Source of the DNA: Nannobrachium achirus
Taxonomy: Eukaryota; Chordata; Actinopteri; Myctophiformes; Myctophidae
DNA: 64,000 nt
Direction: 5' to 3'
Assembly: GCA_963921795.1 (NCBI GenBank)
Contig: OY997642.1
Coordinates: forward strand, 3,702,444-3,766,443
Made by a program: the position numbers and the translations under genes. The notes below the pieces were generated by a model. It searched no databases and was not told where the DNA came from. It saw nothing but the letters and a program-made list of their open reading frames with translations. Below, piece after piece: positions 52,295-60,599 of the stretch; the stretch's first letter is position 1, and every line of letters begins with the position of its first letter.

Positions 52295-53852
52295 ACAGTA
52301 GGCCTATTATCAGGTCGCATAGGAAAAGCACGAGTCCCATGACATGGATTATTACAGTGGTTCTCAAACTTTTTCATGTAAAGGACCCCCAGATTCACAC
52401 TGAACCCCCATTTCAAAAGATACGCGAGGGACCCCCATAAGAGATTTTTTAAGGCTCTTGTCTGCCAGTGATTCTCAAACATTTCAATCTCAAGGGACCT
52501 CCAGTTTGCACATTCATTAGGCTACAGATAGACCCATATTTAATGGGATTTGTGTCCCAATTTATATGGTCAAATCAATGTAAATGTAACTCTGAGAGTG
52601 TACAAATGCACATACATTTGTACACTCACAGAGTTACAGACCCATAAGGGTCCATTTGATTCCTAATCCTAACTATCCATTATCTAGTTGGGGACCCCCT
52701 GGAACACCCTCAAGGACCCCTGGGGGTCCCCCAGGGGTGTCAATTGGGTATGGCAGGGGTATGCAGCTGCCATACCCAGGGTCCAGGGGGGGAAATACTT
52801 ATAAATATGAATCCATGAATGTCTCTTTGTCTATCTGTTCTGGTTATTATGTTGTTGAATTACAGTAAAATCGCTAAAAATGCCAAATTTGACAAAATGG
52901 TCACTTTAACAAGGTATTATAATTATATTCTCCACTCTTGTATTCTCCCCATGTTGACAAAATGGTATATTCCCAGGTTCCGCAGGTCAGCTGCACAGGT
53001 GCAATGCAATATTGTTAATTGTGGCACGTTTACTAACATGCCAAGTTTAGCTGCACTTGAACAACCGTTCCAGGCTGCCATATCCAGCCCAAGAAACCAT
53101 AGAAACGGGGGGGAAAATAGAATGTAGAACCCTACTTCTTAAAATAAATGTATCATGACTGTTGCTAAGGTATGGCAACATGACTGGTGTCTTGCATACC
53201 GTAGCTGAAGTACAGTAGGCCTACAGTTCACATACTGTACAAGGTCTACTATAGGTAATGATTTCAACCTAAGAAAGCACAATGTTTACATTGGGGTCCT
53301 TTTGTACTGGAGACATATAGCTAACTCCCAAACTCCCATGACATGGATTATTGGTTCTCAAACTTTTTTATGTAAAGGACCCCCAAATTGGCATTGGACC
53401 CCCATTTGAAAAGACATGAGAGGGACCACCATAAGATAATGTTTAAGGCTCTAGCAGTGATTCTCAACCGCCATTTCAATGTCAAGGACCTCCAGTTTGC
53501 ACATTCATTACGCTATGGACCCCTATGGCATTTCTGGCCCAATTTATATTGTAAAATCAATGTAAATTTAACTCTCAGAGACCCACAACTTGGGTCCATT
53601 TGGTTCCTCCTAACTATCCATTATCTAGTTGGGGTCTGGGGACCCCCTGGAACACCCTCAAGGACCCCTGGGGGTCCCCGGACCCCACATTGAGAACCAA
53701 ATAATGGATAATGAAATGATTGTTCCTACCTGGAAGACATCGTTGGCACACTTCCTACAGAGGTTGTGCTGGCAGGGTAGGATCACCACAGGCTTGGTGA
53801 ACACCTCCAGACAGATGGGACAGACCAGCTGCTTCTCCAGGCTGTCCTGCAT
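31057..53852 (-). CDS. trim55: trim55 (MuRF2-type RING E3 ubiquitin ligase), gene span
   Basis: Muscle RING-finger protein; the family ubiquitinates sarcomeric targets and binds titin and microtubules. Joined exons: 53852-53730, 49881-49709, 42650-42473, 42182-42087, 40754-40624, 37741-37639, 36268-36246, 33302-33178, 32481-31634, 31140-31057, giving 627 codons plus TAG, in phase throughout. Domains: C3HC4 RING (C11, C14, C27, H29, C32, C35, C63, C66); MuRF-family motif after it; B-box 2 near residues 113-145; coiled coil about 159-275; COS box near 290-317; acidic stretch ([12 protein letters not shown]) about 318-329; long proline-rich repeat tail; C-terminal [11 protein letters not shown], like TRIM55. 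TRIM55 rather than TRIM54/TRIM63 is chosen for this C-terminus, the long tail, and linkage to adhfe1. Human TRIM55 is about 548 residues; the excess is in the repeat tail. Start codon context is CCACCATGC. Confidence 0.93.
31634..32481 (-). CDS. trim55: trim55 exon 9 (acidic and proline-rich repeat tail)
   Basis: 848 bases. Acidic [11 protein letters not shown], then KSP.PPQ repeats, then 13-residue [13 protein letters not shown] units (39-base period, about 31970-32160) and 15-residue [15 protein letters not shown] units (45-base period, about 31650-31932). Acceptor TTTCAG, donor CAG/GTGAAA. The plus-strand frames here are shadows. Confidence 0.9.
31650..32160 (-). repeat. In-frame coding minisatellites within trim55 exon 9
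   Basis: About six 45-base units followed upstream by about four to five 39-base units. Both periods are multiples of three, so length changes keep the reading frame. Confidence 0.92.
32740..33007 (-). mobile_element. tRNA-derived SINE
   Basis: Same family as 25398-25672: tail GCGCTATATAAATGCAACAT on the minus strand, head with GTGGCTCAGGGGTAGAGTGG and GTTCGATCCCAGG. In trim55 intron 8. Confidence 0.88.
33045..33180. repeat. Degenerate tandem copies of trim55 exon 8 donor region
   Basis: TTCTTACATCTGATGAAGCT (33045), TTCTACTGTATGATGTAGCT (33112) and the real TTCTTACGTATGATGAAGCT (33171), separated by related TGATGTATTAATGTG spacers. Confidence 0.65.
33178..33302 (-). CDS. trim55: trim55 exon 8 (COS box)
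   Basis: 125 bases: [20 protein letters not shown] and [20 protein letters not shown]. The GYE..DHFT pattern matches the MuRF COS box used in microtubule association. Acceptor GTCTAG, donor GTAAG. Confidence 0.93.
33393..33948. mobile_element. hAT-type element (CAGGGGTTCCC ends), 8-base duplication
   Basis: Ends CAGGGGTTCCCATACTTTTT and TTTGAAAACCCCTG. Flanks TCCTAGAT and CCCTAGAT. Contains a recurrent hairpin (33585-33640, arms CTACAAGCTC) and 30-base GGCACCCCAGGGTGCCCCGT repeats. Sister copy at 43127-43745. Confidence 0.85.
34080..34616 (-). mobile_element. L1-type LINE 3' fragment with 16-base target duplication
   Basis: TGTCACTGGGACAACT stands at 34080-34095 and 34601-34616. Between them, on the minus strand, is an open C-terminal LINE reading frame ([18 protein letters not shown] ... 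[15 protein letters not shown] ... [11 protein letters not shown]) followed by an A-rich 3' end. Exact duplication and strong 5' truncation are hallmarks of target-primed insertion. Confidence 0.9.
34860..35563. mobile_element. hAT-type element (CAGGGGTGCCCAC ends) hosting a TTAA element
   Basis: Ends CAGGGGTGCCCACAC and TTTGGGCACCCCTG. Flanks GTTTAGAG and GTCTAGAG. Interrupted by 35225-35517. Confidence 0.82.
35225..35517. mobile_element. TTAA foldback MITE (AGGGGAAGACCACCC ends)
   Basis: Flanked by TTAA at 35221-35224 and 35518-35521. 293 bases with nearly full-length inverted arms. The TTAA target suggests piggyBac or Kolobok cross-mobilisation. Confidence 0.88.
35572..36235. other. trim55 intron 7 stretch
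   Basis: Only a two-copy 38-base repeat (CATTCCTTAACATCATCAAY, 36165-36238), close to the exon 7 donor, stands out. Confidence 0.5.
36246..36268 (-). CDS. trim55: trim55 exon 7 (23-base microexon)
   Basis: GATGCCAAACCTCTTCTACA plus AAA, encoding DAKPLLQ and part of K. MuRF genes have this short exon between coiled coil and COS box. Acceptor TTTCAG, donor GTAAGA. Confidence 0.9.
36935..37173 (+). mobile_element. LINE 3' end with (ACCTGA)n tail
   Basis: GCACAAGCATTTCATTGTAT through TGTGACAATAAACCTGAACC, followed by about nine ACCTGA units at 37122-37173. Confidence 0.7.
37530..37635. repeat. GT/GC microsatellite abutting trim55 exon 6 donor
   Basis: (GTGC)n and (GT)n tracts end within four bases of the donor. 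A separate (AATC)n tract is at 37430-37461. Confidence 0.9.
37639..37741 (-). CDS. trim55: trim55 exon 6 (coiled coil)
   Basis: 103 bases: [20 protein letters not shown] through QSEMAVFLQ. Acceptor CTTCAG. Donor GTGAGCGCACGCACACAC runs directly into a GT/GC-rich microsatellite. Confidence 0.95.
37957..38201. mobile_element. TIR element, TTGGAGCGCAAAGGGCC ends
   Basis: TTGGAGCGCAAAGGGCC and GGCCCTTTGCGCTCCAA enclose 245 bases; CAAGTGAC/GTCACTT extends the inverted match. Another GGGCCCAAGTGACATT follows at 38231. Confidence 0.75.
38205..38610. repeat. About 135-base tandem repeat, 3 copies
   Basis: CAAACTGGGCATAAACACTG recurs at about 38293, 38429 and 38564, each followed by CAGGGGTCTGCC or a variant. 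Confidence 0.82.
38790..39250 (+). pseudogene. Decayed LINE-like remnant
   Basis: Conceptual translation near 39015-39160 reads [20 protein letters not shown] and YLVRLQND, resembling the C-terminal region of L1-type reverse transcriptases, but stops and frame breaks surround it. Confidence 0.4.
39421..39594. mobile_element. TA-duplication MITE, uninterrupted copy
   Basis: Ends GTGTGTGCCA and TGGCACACCC, TA on both sides (39419-39420, 39595-39596). 174 bases; reverse orientation relative to 27566-27937. Confidence 0.88.
39640..40623. repeat. 30-base minisatellite built from trim55 exon 5 end and donor
   Basis: About 33 units of TAGTTAGTTGTACCTGATGT plus WGGGTGAAAG. The minus strand reads ACATCAG/GTACAACTAACTA, identical to the exon 5 donor. 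Three 40-base variants (near 39825, 39890, 40143) keep CTGGACTACATCAG of the exon. Confidence 0.95.
40624..40754 (-). CDS. trim55: trim55 exon 5 (coiled coil)
   Basis: 131 bases: [20 protein letters not shown] and [20 protein letters not shown], ending DYI. Donor CAG/GTACAA is the first unit of a 30-base minisatellite. Confidence 0.95.
40756..41366. other. trim55 intron 4 stretch
   Basis: (GA)n at about 40760-40792. 40918-40955 resembles the exon 4 donor repeat (GTGACCTACATCTATGGTCC). The rest is unrecognised. Confidence 0.5.
41368..41918. mobile_element. TIR element (GAGTACCTGAGACGAA ends) interrupted by a Harbinger-like MITE
   Basis: Left GAGTACCTGAGACGAAAAAC and right GTTATTCGTCTCAGGTACTC pair over about 35 bases once 41395-41588 plus one TAA is removed. 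An internal open frame of 61 codons (41665-41850, [18 protein letters not shown]...) has no recognisable homologue. Confidence 0.8.
41395..41588. mobile_element. Harbinger-like foldback MITE, TAA duplication
   Basis: Same element as 27621-27815; TAA on both sides (41392-41394, 41589-41591). 194 bases with arms of about 85. Confidence 0.92.
41937..42105. repeat. 75-base tandem repeat spanning trim55 exon 4 donor
   Basis: CTATRGTCCT occurs at 41939, 42014 and 42089. The middle copy retains CATAGAC/GTAGGTCAC as a donor; the left copy has lost its GT. Confidence 0.92.
42087..42182 (-). CDS. trim55: trim55 exon 4 (coiled coil)
   Basis: 32 codons: [20 protein letters not shown] through EETCRTID. 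Donor GTAGGT. The exon end and donor are repeated downstream with a 75-base period, giving a second in-frame donor. Confidence 0.94.
42473..42650 (-). CDS. trim55: trim55 exon 3 (B-box 2)
   Basis: 178 bases encoding [33 protein letters not shown] and [14 protein letters not shown]. The Cys/His spacing is that of a B-box type 2 zinc finger. Acceptor TGTCAG, donor GTAAG. Confidence 0.96.
42706..43114. mobile_element. hAT-type element (GTGGTTCTCAACC ends)
   Basis: Ends TGTGGTTCTCAACC and GGTTGAGAACCACTG, with GTGAAAATAGC hairpin remnant near 42823-42870 and core TTTAATTTGTCATTTTAGAG shared with the TAGGGCATT family. Confidence 0.75.
43127..43745. mobile_element. hAT-type element (CAGGGGTTCCC ends), 8-base duplication
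   Basis: Ends CAGGGGTTCCCAAACTTTTT and TTTGAAAACCCCTG. Flanks ATCTAGAG and ATCTAAAG. Closely related to 33393-33948. Confidence 0.88.
43865..44437. mobile_element. MITE with TAGCCTGG ends and exact 9-base target duplication
   Basis: Ends TAGCCTGGCGGGGCCCGACG and CGTCGGGCCCCGCCAGGCTA. CTCGAGAGG on both sides (43856-43864, 44438-44446). Nine-base duplications point to a Mutator-like transposase; no transposase is present. Confidence 0.85.
44453..44690. repeat. Foldback sequence
   Basis: Arms with ACTAGCCAAATAAA / TTTATTTGGCTAGT and CAGGGGTGACTG / CAGTGACCCCTG around a 60-base centre. It directly follows the element 43865-44437. Confidence 0.75.
44700..45140. other. trim55 intron 2 stretch, nothing recognised
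   Basis: No ORF with a recognisable motif and no clear repeat structure. Confidence 0.4.
45141..46443. repeat. 41-base minisatellite, about 31 copies
   Basis: Unit TGGTTGTACYGGTCAGCTCC plus CAGTACAACAGTAACACACT and G, with point variants and shortened units. It does not touch an exon. Confidence 0.95.
46450..47010. other. Unassigned intron with one inverted repeat
   Basis: GCAATAAGCCACGAAG (46946) pairs with CTTGTGGCTTATTGC (to 47007). Otherwise unrecognised. Confidence 0.5.
47973..48452. mobile_element. hAT-type element in the minisatellite, copy 1
   Basis: Ends AGGGCACTCACCATATTCG and ATTCGTGAATGCCCT; ACCTGCTA (8 bases) on both sides (47965-47972, 48453-48460). Inside is a GGGGTTCTCAAACC fragment and a shortened recurrent hairpin (48285-48330). 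Confidence 0.9.
49227..49706. mobile_element. hAT-type element, copy 2, abutting trim55 exon 2
   Basis: 480 bases, apparently identical to 47973-48452 with the same ACCTGCTA flanks (49219-49226, 49707-49714), so copied by tandem duplication and not by a second insertion. The right flank overlaps the exon 2 donor. Confidence 0.92.
49709..49881 (-). CDS. trim55: trim55 exon 2 (end of RING and MuRF motif)
   Basis: 173 bases encoding [32 protein letters not shown], and [19 protein letters not shown]. Supplies the last two RING cysteines. Acceptor CTCCAG. The donor CAG/GTAGGG takes position +3 onward from a hAT element end (49227-49706). Confidence 0.96.
49970..50550. mobile_element. hAT-type element (TAGGGGTGTAACGAT ends)
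   Basis: Ends TAGGGGTGTAACGATACA and CATCATTACACCCCTA; interior rich in CGATACGATTCGATT. Flanks CTGAATAG and TTGAAGAG match at six of eight. Confidence 0.75.
50830..51013. mobile_element. TAGGGCATT hAT fragment, reverse
   Basis: Right end GTCGTTAATGCCCTA with GAGTCGACTTGCAAAAATCA, the mirror of 7045-7110, joined to the shared core TTTGTCATTTTAGAGGTATT. Confidence 0.75.
51040..51231 (+). mobile_element. Retroposon 3' end with (TTATC)n tail
   Basis: GTGCCAAAGACACATTTAAA to GACAATAAAGTTTCTTATCT, a fish LINE/SINE-type 3' end. Confidence 0.6.
51243..51575. repeat. Dispersed repeat copy 2
   Basis: GGACGTGCAGAGAATATTAG start; same order of blocks as 22004-22330 and 58803-59110. The hairpin here has strongly diverged arms. 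Confidence 0.8.
51805..53700. mobile_element. Cluster of hAT-type fragments (GGGGTCC/ GGACCCC family)
   Basis: Several overlapping pieces with TTCTCAAACTTTTT and AAGGACCCC motifs (about 51810, 52350, 52470, 53350, 53455, 53695), plus palindromic CTCTGAGAGTGTACAAATG near 52585-52645 and (TTGA)n at 52250-52291. Boundaries cannot be resolved by eye. Confidence 0.6.
53730..53852 (-). CDS. trim55: trim55 exon 1 (start codon, first part of RING)
   Basis: 41 whole codons: [20 protein letters not shown] onward to [15 protein letters not shown]...CQHNLCRKC gives the first six zinc ligands. Donor GTAGGA. The upstream minus-strand sequence to about 54140 is probably 5' UTR, but its start is not definable. 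Confidence 0.95.
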
Positions 53853-54205
53853 GGTGGAGATGATCTGGAGATCTGATCTGGACCAGGACTGACCAGGGAC
53901 CCTCAGAGCTCAGAGCATGACCCCCCCAAAAACACACACAGGTTCTACTGTCTGCAGAACACACAGAAACCCCACAAAAAACACCAGAACCCAGGAGAAT
54001 ACCAAACAGAACCAGGTAGAAGCTGTAGGTCCAGACAGACTATAGGAACGGATAGAAGCGCTTAGTCACTGCTTCTCTTCTTCAAGTTGCGTCTGTCTTT
54101 CTCAGCCTGAAGAGTTCTCTTCTTCTCGCTGTCCTCACCGGTTGTGTTACACCGCAATGGGTGTACTATCGAATTCTGTGACCAGTGTAAGCCTAGCCTA
54201 CTTTT

Positions 54206-54460
54206 TTTTGTTTGTTTTACATTGATTGATTGATTGATTGAAGGCTTTATTAGAAGTTTGCATAGGAAAATGTACAGATTCATGACGGTACAGTTCACTG
54301 GTACAAGGTTTACTAAAAGGGGATCCCTGAAAAGACTAAGCTTTTTCAACAGGAAACCATTTAAGTATCTCATATAACATTGAATGACAGACAAATAGAA
54401 CACATTTACTTTACTTTGGGCCCATAAGACAGTACAAACTAGCAATACCACAATGTAGGC
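54206..54460 (-). mobile_element. Retroposon 3' end with (ATTG)n tail
   Basis: Reverse copy of 26830-27062: TTTGCATAGGAAAA, GGTACAGTTCACTGGTACAA. 54470-54780 holds nothing recognised. Confidence 0.65.
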
Positions 54461-54916
54461 TATAGTTGTAGAGTTAGTGTGTGTAGCCTATTCTCAATTT
54501 CACTTGAGTCAATAAAGTAGGCCTGCATACATACGTTTTTCTTAATATTATTTTACTTATTCCAGTCTAATAAGAAGATAAAGTGTGCGTTGTGGAGGTA
54601 TTTGTAGCAGTTTTACAAGTGGTTTAATAGCCTATAATTTGTATTATAAAATAATAATAATAATAATAAACCATCCTTGTTACGCGACTGCTTGCCACAA
54701 TGAATTCGCCAAACTGTGAAATTGAGTTGACTCGATGAAAACAGTTTAACTGACTGGTCACTGTATTCTACAGGTCACCGGTGTGTGTGTGAGCGGGTGC
54801 TCGCGGTGTGTCAGTGTGTCAGATCAGCTGCTGTTTTTAGAAGGTCGCACGTCAAACGGTTGCCATGCGAACATGTCCTTATATGGGGGGGCCAGCTGTC
54901 TGGAGATAGCACAGCA

Positions 54917-54918
<2 letters not shown>

Positions 54919-54977
<59 letters not shown>

Positions 54978-55050
54978 TGTGTGTGTGTGTGTGCGTGCGT
55001 GCGTGCGGTGCGTGCGCGTGTGTGTGTGTGTGTTTGTGTGTGTGTTGTGA
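54919..55050. repeat. (GT)n and GC/GT microsatellite
   Basis: A GT tract followed by GTGC variants. 55060-55600 is AT-rich with no feature. Confidence 0.95.
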
Positions 55051-55599
55051 AATGTGTTGACTGATGTGTGAAGAGGAGGTAAAAGTGGCAATAGATGAAA
55101 TAAAATTAAATAAAATTAAATAAAATTAAATATATACTCTGCTATAAAGGCTTATAGGCCTATTACACATTTGACTTGATTAAAAGTGTAAACATAGCCT
55201 ATTAAATCAAAAATATACTGTGATACGTGAGATTGTTAATTGTAATTTCTATTCTTTTGCTTTGGAAACGTTATTTCATCTCTGAAATACGTTTTAAATT
55301 ATTTAAAAATATAGATCTCCTGATCTTTTATTTATTTATTATTATTTGTATTTTATTTATTACGGTTATTTGTAATTTTTTGGTAGGAAATATTCCGTTT
55401 TTTTTTTCTCATTGGGTTCTGACCTTATGGTTGACATAGAGTTAAAAGATGACCGAAAAGCTTTGTGTTAAAGAAAGGAGTTTTTTATTTCCCTTATAGG
55501 CTACTCTCATGCATGCAGTTTCAAACAAACAGCTGACTAAACATTCACTTCTATTCACACTTACAGTTAGATTTACAACTCACGTCCACACATTGTGTT

Positions 55600-56150
55600 G
55601 CAACAGCAGATCTACAAGCTCTACAATGCATCACACCACAACGCTTTGTGAGCTTGTAGAGCTGCTTTTTGGGGAGGAATGTTTGGGGAAATGTTCACCT
55701 TTATAATAATAATAACATGGGCGTCACACGGGGGGGGGGGGGGGGGGGGGGGGGAGTGGGACTGAGTTACCAGGGCACAAGGTGGAGGGGCCCTAGTAAC
55801 TTTAGCTATGTCGCGCTGCGAGCTTGTAGATCTGCTATTTTTGAAAAGTCGTGAAAATGTGTGAAAATCTTTGAATATATGTATTTTTTAAGCGAACATT
55901 TGTAACTCAAATTTTGCTTCTGGGGGTCCCTGGAACTAAATATTTTGAGATGGGGGTCCGTGGCCAAATACATAATCTTGGGGGTCCTTCACATGAAAGA
56001 GTTTGAGCACCACTGACATGGAAAAACATACTATAGGTTTCTTGCACACATTTTCACGATTCTTCAAAAAATAGCAGATCTACAAGCTCGCAGCGCAGCA
56101 TTCGGTGCTGCGCTGTGAGCTTGTATATCTGCTATTTTTCAATAGTTAAC
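55600..56150. repeat. Three recurrent hairpins and a G tract
   Basis: 55605-55668 (arms GATCTACAAGCTC / GAGCTTGTAGAGC), half hairpin 55812-55850, and 56070-56148 (inner stem GCAGCGCAGCA / TGCTGCGCTG). A run of more than 20 G at about 55731-55755. Confidence 0.75.
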
Positions 56151-56247
56151 ATTCATGGGGGGCCCGTAGTGAATCCTTGTACCCAGGGCCCAGAATTTGG
56201 TGACGCCCCGGGCAACAATCCAACTGATTCCATACAGCTGCTCACTA

Positions 56248-56392
56248 ACATATGATCTTATGTTATGATCTTATGTTATGATCTTATGTTATGATCTTAT
56301 GTTATGACCTTATGTTATGATCTTATGTTATGATCTTATGTTATGACCTTATGTTATGATCTTATGTTATGATCTTATGTTATGATCTTATG
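56248..56392. repeat. 13-base tandem repeat
   Basis: About ten units of TTATGTTATGATC with a few CCTTATG variants, directly before the SINE. Confidence 0.9.
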
Positions 56393-56632
56393 CGGCTGAC
56401 TGTAGCTCAGGAGGTAGAGTGGGTTGGCCAATGATCCATGGGTTGGCGGTTCAAATCCCAGCTTCTCTTGTCTACATGTTGAAGTGTCATTGGGCAAGAC
56501 ACTGAACCCCAAGTTGCTCCCGGCGAGCTGGTTGGTGCCTTGCATGGTTTCCACCGCCACCGGTGTATGAATGGGTTGTAAAGAGCTTTGGATAAAAGCG
56601 CTATATAAATGCACCATTTACCATTTATTTAA
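56392..56632 (+). mobile_element. tRNA-derived SINE
   Basis: Head GACTGTAGCTCAGGAGGTAG (A box TAGCTCAGGAGG) and GGTTCAAATCC (B box), body TGCCTTGCATGGTTTCCACC, tail GCGCTATATAAATGCACCAT. Plus-strand member of the family at 25398 and 32740. Confidence 0.9.
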
Positions 56633-56800
56633 GACAATCCTAACCTGGCAAAACATGATGCCATTAGCCCAGTGGTTTCCAAAAATTCTAGAAAGAGGTG
56701 ATCCAAAAAAGAAATTAGATGTTTGTCCGGTACCCCAAACTAGTGAAAATGGCAGATCTAGCTTCCTTGTGAGCTTGTAGATCGGCCCGAAAGTGGTTAA

Positions 56801-57267
56801 AGGACAACTTTGTTTTTTTTACAACAAGGGTTCATATTTTAGATTGTAATTAGAGAAAAGAAAAGGTGAGTGTTAACATGTTTTCATTTGCTTCGTTCTA
56901 TTGTTTTATCGCGTTTACCGTGCTAAAATGTGGGGCATGCGTACGCATGGGGGCATGCGTACAAGTGGCTAAATATGTATTTTTAGACACAATAAGCCAG
57001 CAGTTTTTTATTGCTATTTACAGTAACACTTCTAGCCCCCATAAGTCACATCCAACCATGAAAGGTTGCGTTGTATCTTGGGAATGGGCTTATTCTGTGT
57101 AAAATGACATATTTAGCCACTTGTACGCATGCCCCCAACCACTGAAATAAGAATCTCTAAAACAATAGAAAGAAGTAAATTAAATCATTTTAACAATCAT
57201 CTTTTATATTCTTTCATTACAATCTAAAATATGAACCCTCCTTGTTGTAAAAAACTAAAGTTGTCCT
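56801..57267. mobile_element. TTAA-type MITE (AGGACAACTTTG ends)
   Basis: TTAA at 56797-56800 and 57268-57271. Inverted ends of about 55 bases including GGGTTCATATTTTAGATTGT. Inner inverted motif GGGGCATGCGTAC / GTACGCATGCCCCC. Confidence 0.87.
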
Positions 57268-57271
57268 TTAA

Positions 57272-58300
57272 GGGATGTGTTATATGTATGTTTTGTAATA
57301 AAAGTCTGATACATTTACAGTCTGAGTCTGATATATGAAAAGCATCAGAATTATTTCAATGAGTTCAAACACAAGGGAAGAAGTTGATCAGACACAGTTT
57401 TATTCTGTTTCTTTTGGCTTCAACAACAAAATGCACAACGGCGCCATCCAGTGGTGACAAAGCCCACTCATTCTTCTTCTTCACCAGCTATCAAACTAAA
57501 TACAATTTTACCCAGAACTGATGAAACAATTAATGATTGAGAGGGGGTCGATATTAAATCAATTCATTCAATTTGAACGTCACCTGAGTAGAATAACACA
57601 GAGAAAAACAAAGTCACCTGACAAATCAATAGTATTGTTTTTTCTTATAATTTTTATCCCACGATTTTGTAACCCATTTTTTCACCCAGTGCCAATTGCC
57701 TATGTAATCCTGGGCTCTGCTCTCCCTCTGCCACGCCTGGGGAGAGCAACGGGCTGACCTCATGCTTCCTTCAATGCACGAGGAGTCCAAGTTGTTTCTT
57801 TTCACCTGACAGTGGGGGATTTGCCTGGGATGGACGCAGCACGTGGAAGGAACACGTTATTCCAACCAGTTCCTTTCCCCTCCATCAGGCGCCCCGGCTG
57901 GCCAGGGGGAGGCAGTATAGAGACCAGGATTACTGCATGTTTTTGTGAGGGTATCTACCGTAGGAGACACGGGGAGAACATGCAGTATTGTTTTTTTAAT
58001 GTTCATAAATACTTGTCATTTGATAGCCTGGTGTTATATTTATTTAATAACTGGACAGGAAAAGGAAAAATCAAGATTCTAATCTAGAACCAACAATTGA
58101 TGATTGACAGCTACTCAGGCTGCGGTGTGATTGGACAGTACAATGAGGAGGCGGGGCTACGGGCACATTTAGAGGTACAGAAGCGGTACACAAAGGTCAT
58201 AAAGGTCATCTTTACACACTTAACAATCGGTGTCACGTTGACGATTTCACCATGACAATGACAGAACCACAGTTTATCTTCACAGTGGGACGCGTCATTT
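57272..58300. other. Upstream stretch, nothing recognised
   Basis: Several short open frames without motifs. 57690-57970 has a somewhat GC-rich block (CTGGGGAGAGCAACGGGC, GGCTGGCCAGGGGGAGG) that I cannot assign. Confidence 0.35.
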
Positions 58301-58304
58301 ATAC

Positions 58305-58712
58305 CAATGGTTCTCAACCTGTGGGTCAGGACCTCCAGGGGGGTCCCCAGATCTAAATGTTAACATTGTTTTCTCACCCAACAGTAAACAACAGACCAAC
58401 ATACAGTATAAGGGTATACAGGGTGTCAGCACATTTCTTAAGTGACACTTTAAGGACTTCAAAGACCTTTTTTAGTACCTCTGGTCAAACATTGGTCAAA
58501 ATTGTCAAATATTAGAGGCAGAAATGGTGAAAATAGCAGATTTACACGCTCACAACGCCTCACATCGTCTAGTTTCACAATGGAACAGATTGAGTCAAGC
58601 TAAATGTAACGCCAACTCCTACAAGTCCAAGTGCTTGTGCAGGGTGGTGGGACGCAGTTCAAATAGGATTATTTTTTGGGGGGTCTCGGCCTGAAAAGGT
58701 TGAGAACCACTG
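58305..58712. mobile_element. hAT-type element (CAATGGTTCTCAACC ends), 8-base duplication
   Basis: Ends CAATGGTTCTCAACC and GGTTGAGAACCACTG; flanks ATTTATAC and ATTTATAG. Shares core TTGTTTTCTCACNCAACWGT with 7045-7417 and holds a half hairpin at 58528-58565. Confidence 0.85.
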
Positions 58713-58802
58713 ATTTATAGATCCTCACATCGGTAAGGTAGTCCTGCCTGAAGCAAAGCTCACCAGACCAGCTGAGACATGTAACAATCACTCTCCATGT
58801 GA

Positions 58803-59200
58803 TGCAGGGACGTGCAGAGAACGTTGGAGGGGCAGGGGCTGACATGTCTAAAAGGATCTTTTGGTGAAACTATTGAAAATAGCAGACCTCCAAGCTCACA
58901 AGCGATTTTCGGTGCTTGATACCACACTAAACTAAGCATAATCAAGTGAATACTGGAGATGTGGCGTAACAGCATGGATTTCTACACAGAGAGGGCAATT
59001 CTTTCGACATAAGATTCTGCATTCAAGTTCAGGAGAGTTTGGACAAGGCAATTCTCTTGAATGCTGCCTTCAGGTATGGCATGGAAAGAGGGGGCATTTA
59101 CATTTCTTTCTCCAAAGTAAAAAAAATGCATTCATGGTCTGGAGAGGGCATTTTTTACACAGACGGGTAAAAGGCTCAAGCCCCCATTGATGTCTGTGTG
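58803..59200. repeat. Dispersed repeat copy 3
   Basis: GGGACGTGCAGAGAACGTTG start, same block order as 22004 and 51243; the hairpin has collapsed to one arm. 59200-59840 is AT-rich and unassigned. Confidence 0.78.
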
Positions 59201-59848
59201 CACATGCCTGATAAGTAATGCGTTTGACGATTAATCGATTTAGTGAATTAGAGTAGAGCTGCAACTATTGTTTTTTTTTGTTCTCCTTTGGTGATTTGTG
59301 ATTGTTATAATAATTAATAATAATGCAATCCATTACTTTAGCAATTAATCAAATCATCCAGAGGCACATTTCTATTGAGTATATTTATTTTTATGTATCA
59401 ACGAATCAACGCAAAAAAAACAAATAGATCTTCATGATCTGATTATCCACTAAGGCCATATTTTATACTTCAATGAAAGAGGTAAACTGTCGCAGCCCTA
59501 TTAGATTTCACAGCCCATTCTGCTCCTCAATTATTATTCAATCAAAACCATTTTTTTACATTTTCATTTCAATTACATTTATTAGTTTGATCAACTGTTG
59601 CAGCCCTCCATTACAGCAGATAGGTGTCACTGTTGTGCCGTTTCGATGTTGGGCTGGCAGACATTAAGGTTAAAAACAGTGAAGGCATTCATGCAGGGTT
59701 GTAAACAACAACAACAAACAAACGACCAGGTCCAGAAACAAGGCTCCATAAAAATACCTGCTGGAGCCGTAAGGCTGCACTGCCCCCTGCTGGAGCCTGT
59801 AAGGCTGTTCTGAGGGCAGAGATGTAGGAGTCAGAGTGTGATTAGTCC

Positions 59849-60490
59849 AGGCGTTTCGGTCAGTATTTTGATGGAATCGTGCACTTTATGAAAGAAGCAT
59901 GACATTTGGCACACAGTTAGAACAGGCCATATGGAACATTTTTGGCTATAGGGCCATCGCAGATTTGTCTTGGGAAACTTGTGGGGGCCAATCAAAGTTG
60001 GGCTCTCATAGACTTTACTATGCATTAAAATAATACAAAAAATAAATATGCTTTAGGTAGCATGTGAGGGGTCAAACTAGGTGTTTTTCGGGATTCTGAA
60101 TCCAATGCATTTGTTTTGCAGGAAAAACATTCCTTGGGCTAAAAACGGACCCCATAAAACTATGGTTTAGTGATGAGTCATCACTTTTCACAGTTTTGTG
60201 GCGGCCATTTCTCGGAAAGGAATGTTTTTCGTGCAAAACAAATGTTTGCATTGGATTCAGAATCCCCCAAAACACCTAGTTTGACCCCTCACATGCTACT
60301 TAAAGCATATAATTCTTTTGTATTATTCTACTCTATAGTAAAAAGTCTATGAGAGCCTAACTTTGATTGGCTCCCACAAGTTTCCCAAGACAAATCTGCG
60401 ATGCCCCTATAGCCAAAAATTTTCCATATGGCCTGTTCTGTGTGCCAAATGTCATGCTTCTTTCATAAAAAGCACGATTTTTGCCTGAAA
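59849..60490. mobile_element. Foldback element related to 10080-11145
   Basis: Arms 59870-60160 and 60220-60480 are inverted copies (for example ACATTTGGCACACAG / CTGTGTGCCAAATGT). CTGAATCCAATGCATTTGTT and TTTTGCA.GAAAAACATTC blocks match the 10-kb element. Confidence 0.83.
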
Positions 60491-60599
60491 CGCTCGGACT
60501 ACATAGAGTGATGTCAGAAAACTGAAATAAATACTCATGGATGGCACCATCTGTCTGTCTGTGGAGAATATGTCACTGGATGACTGGTCTCAAAAATAC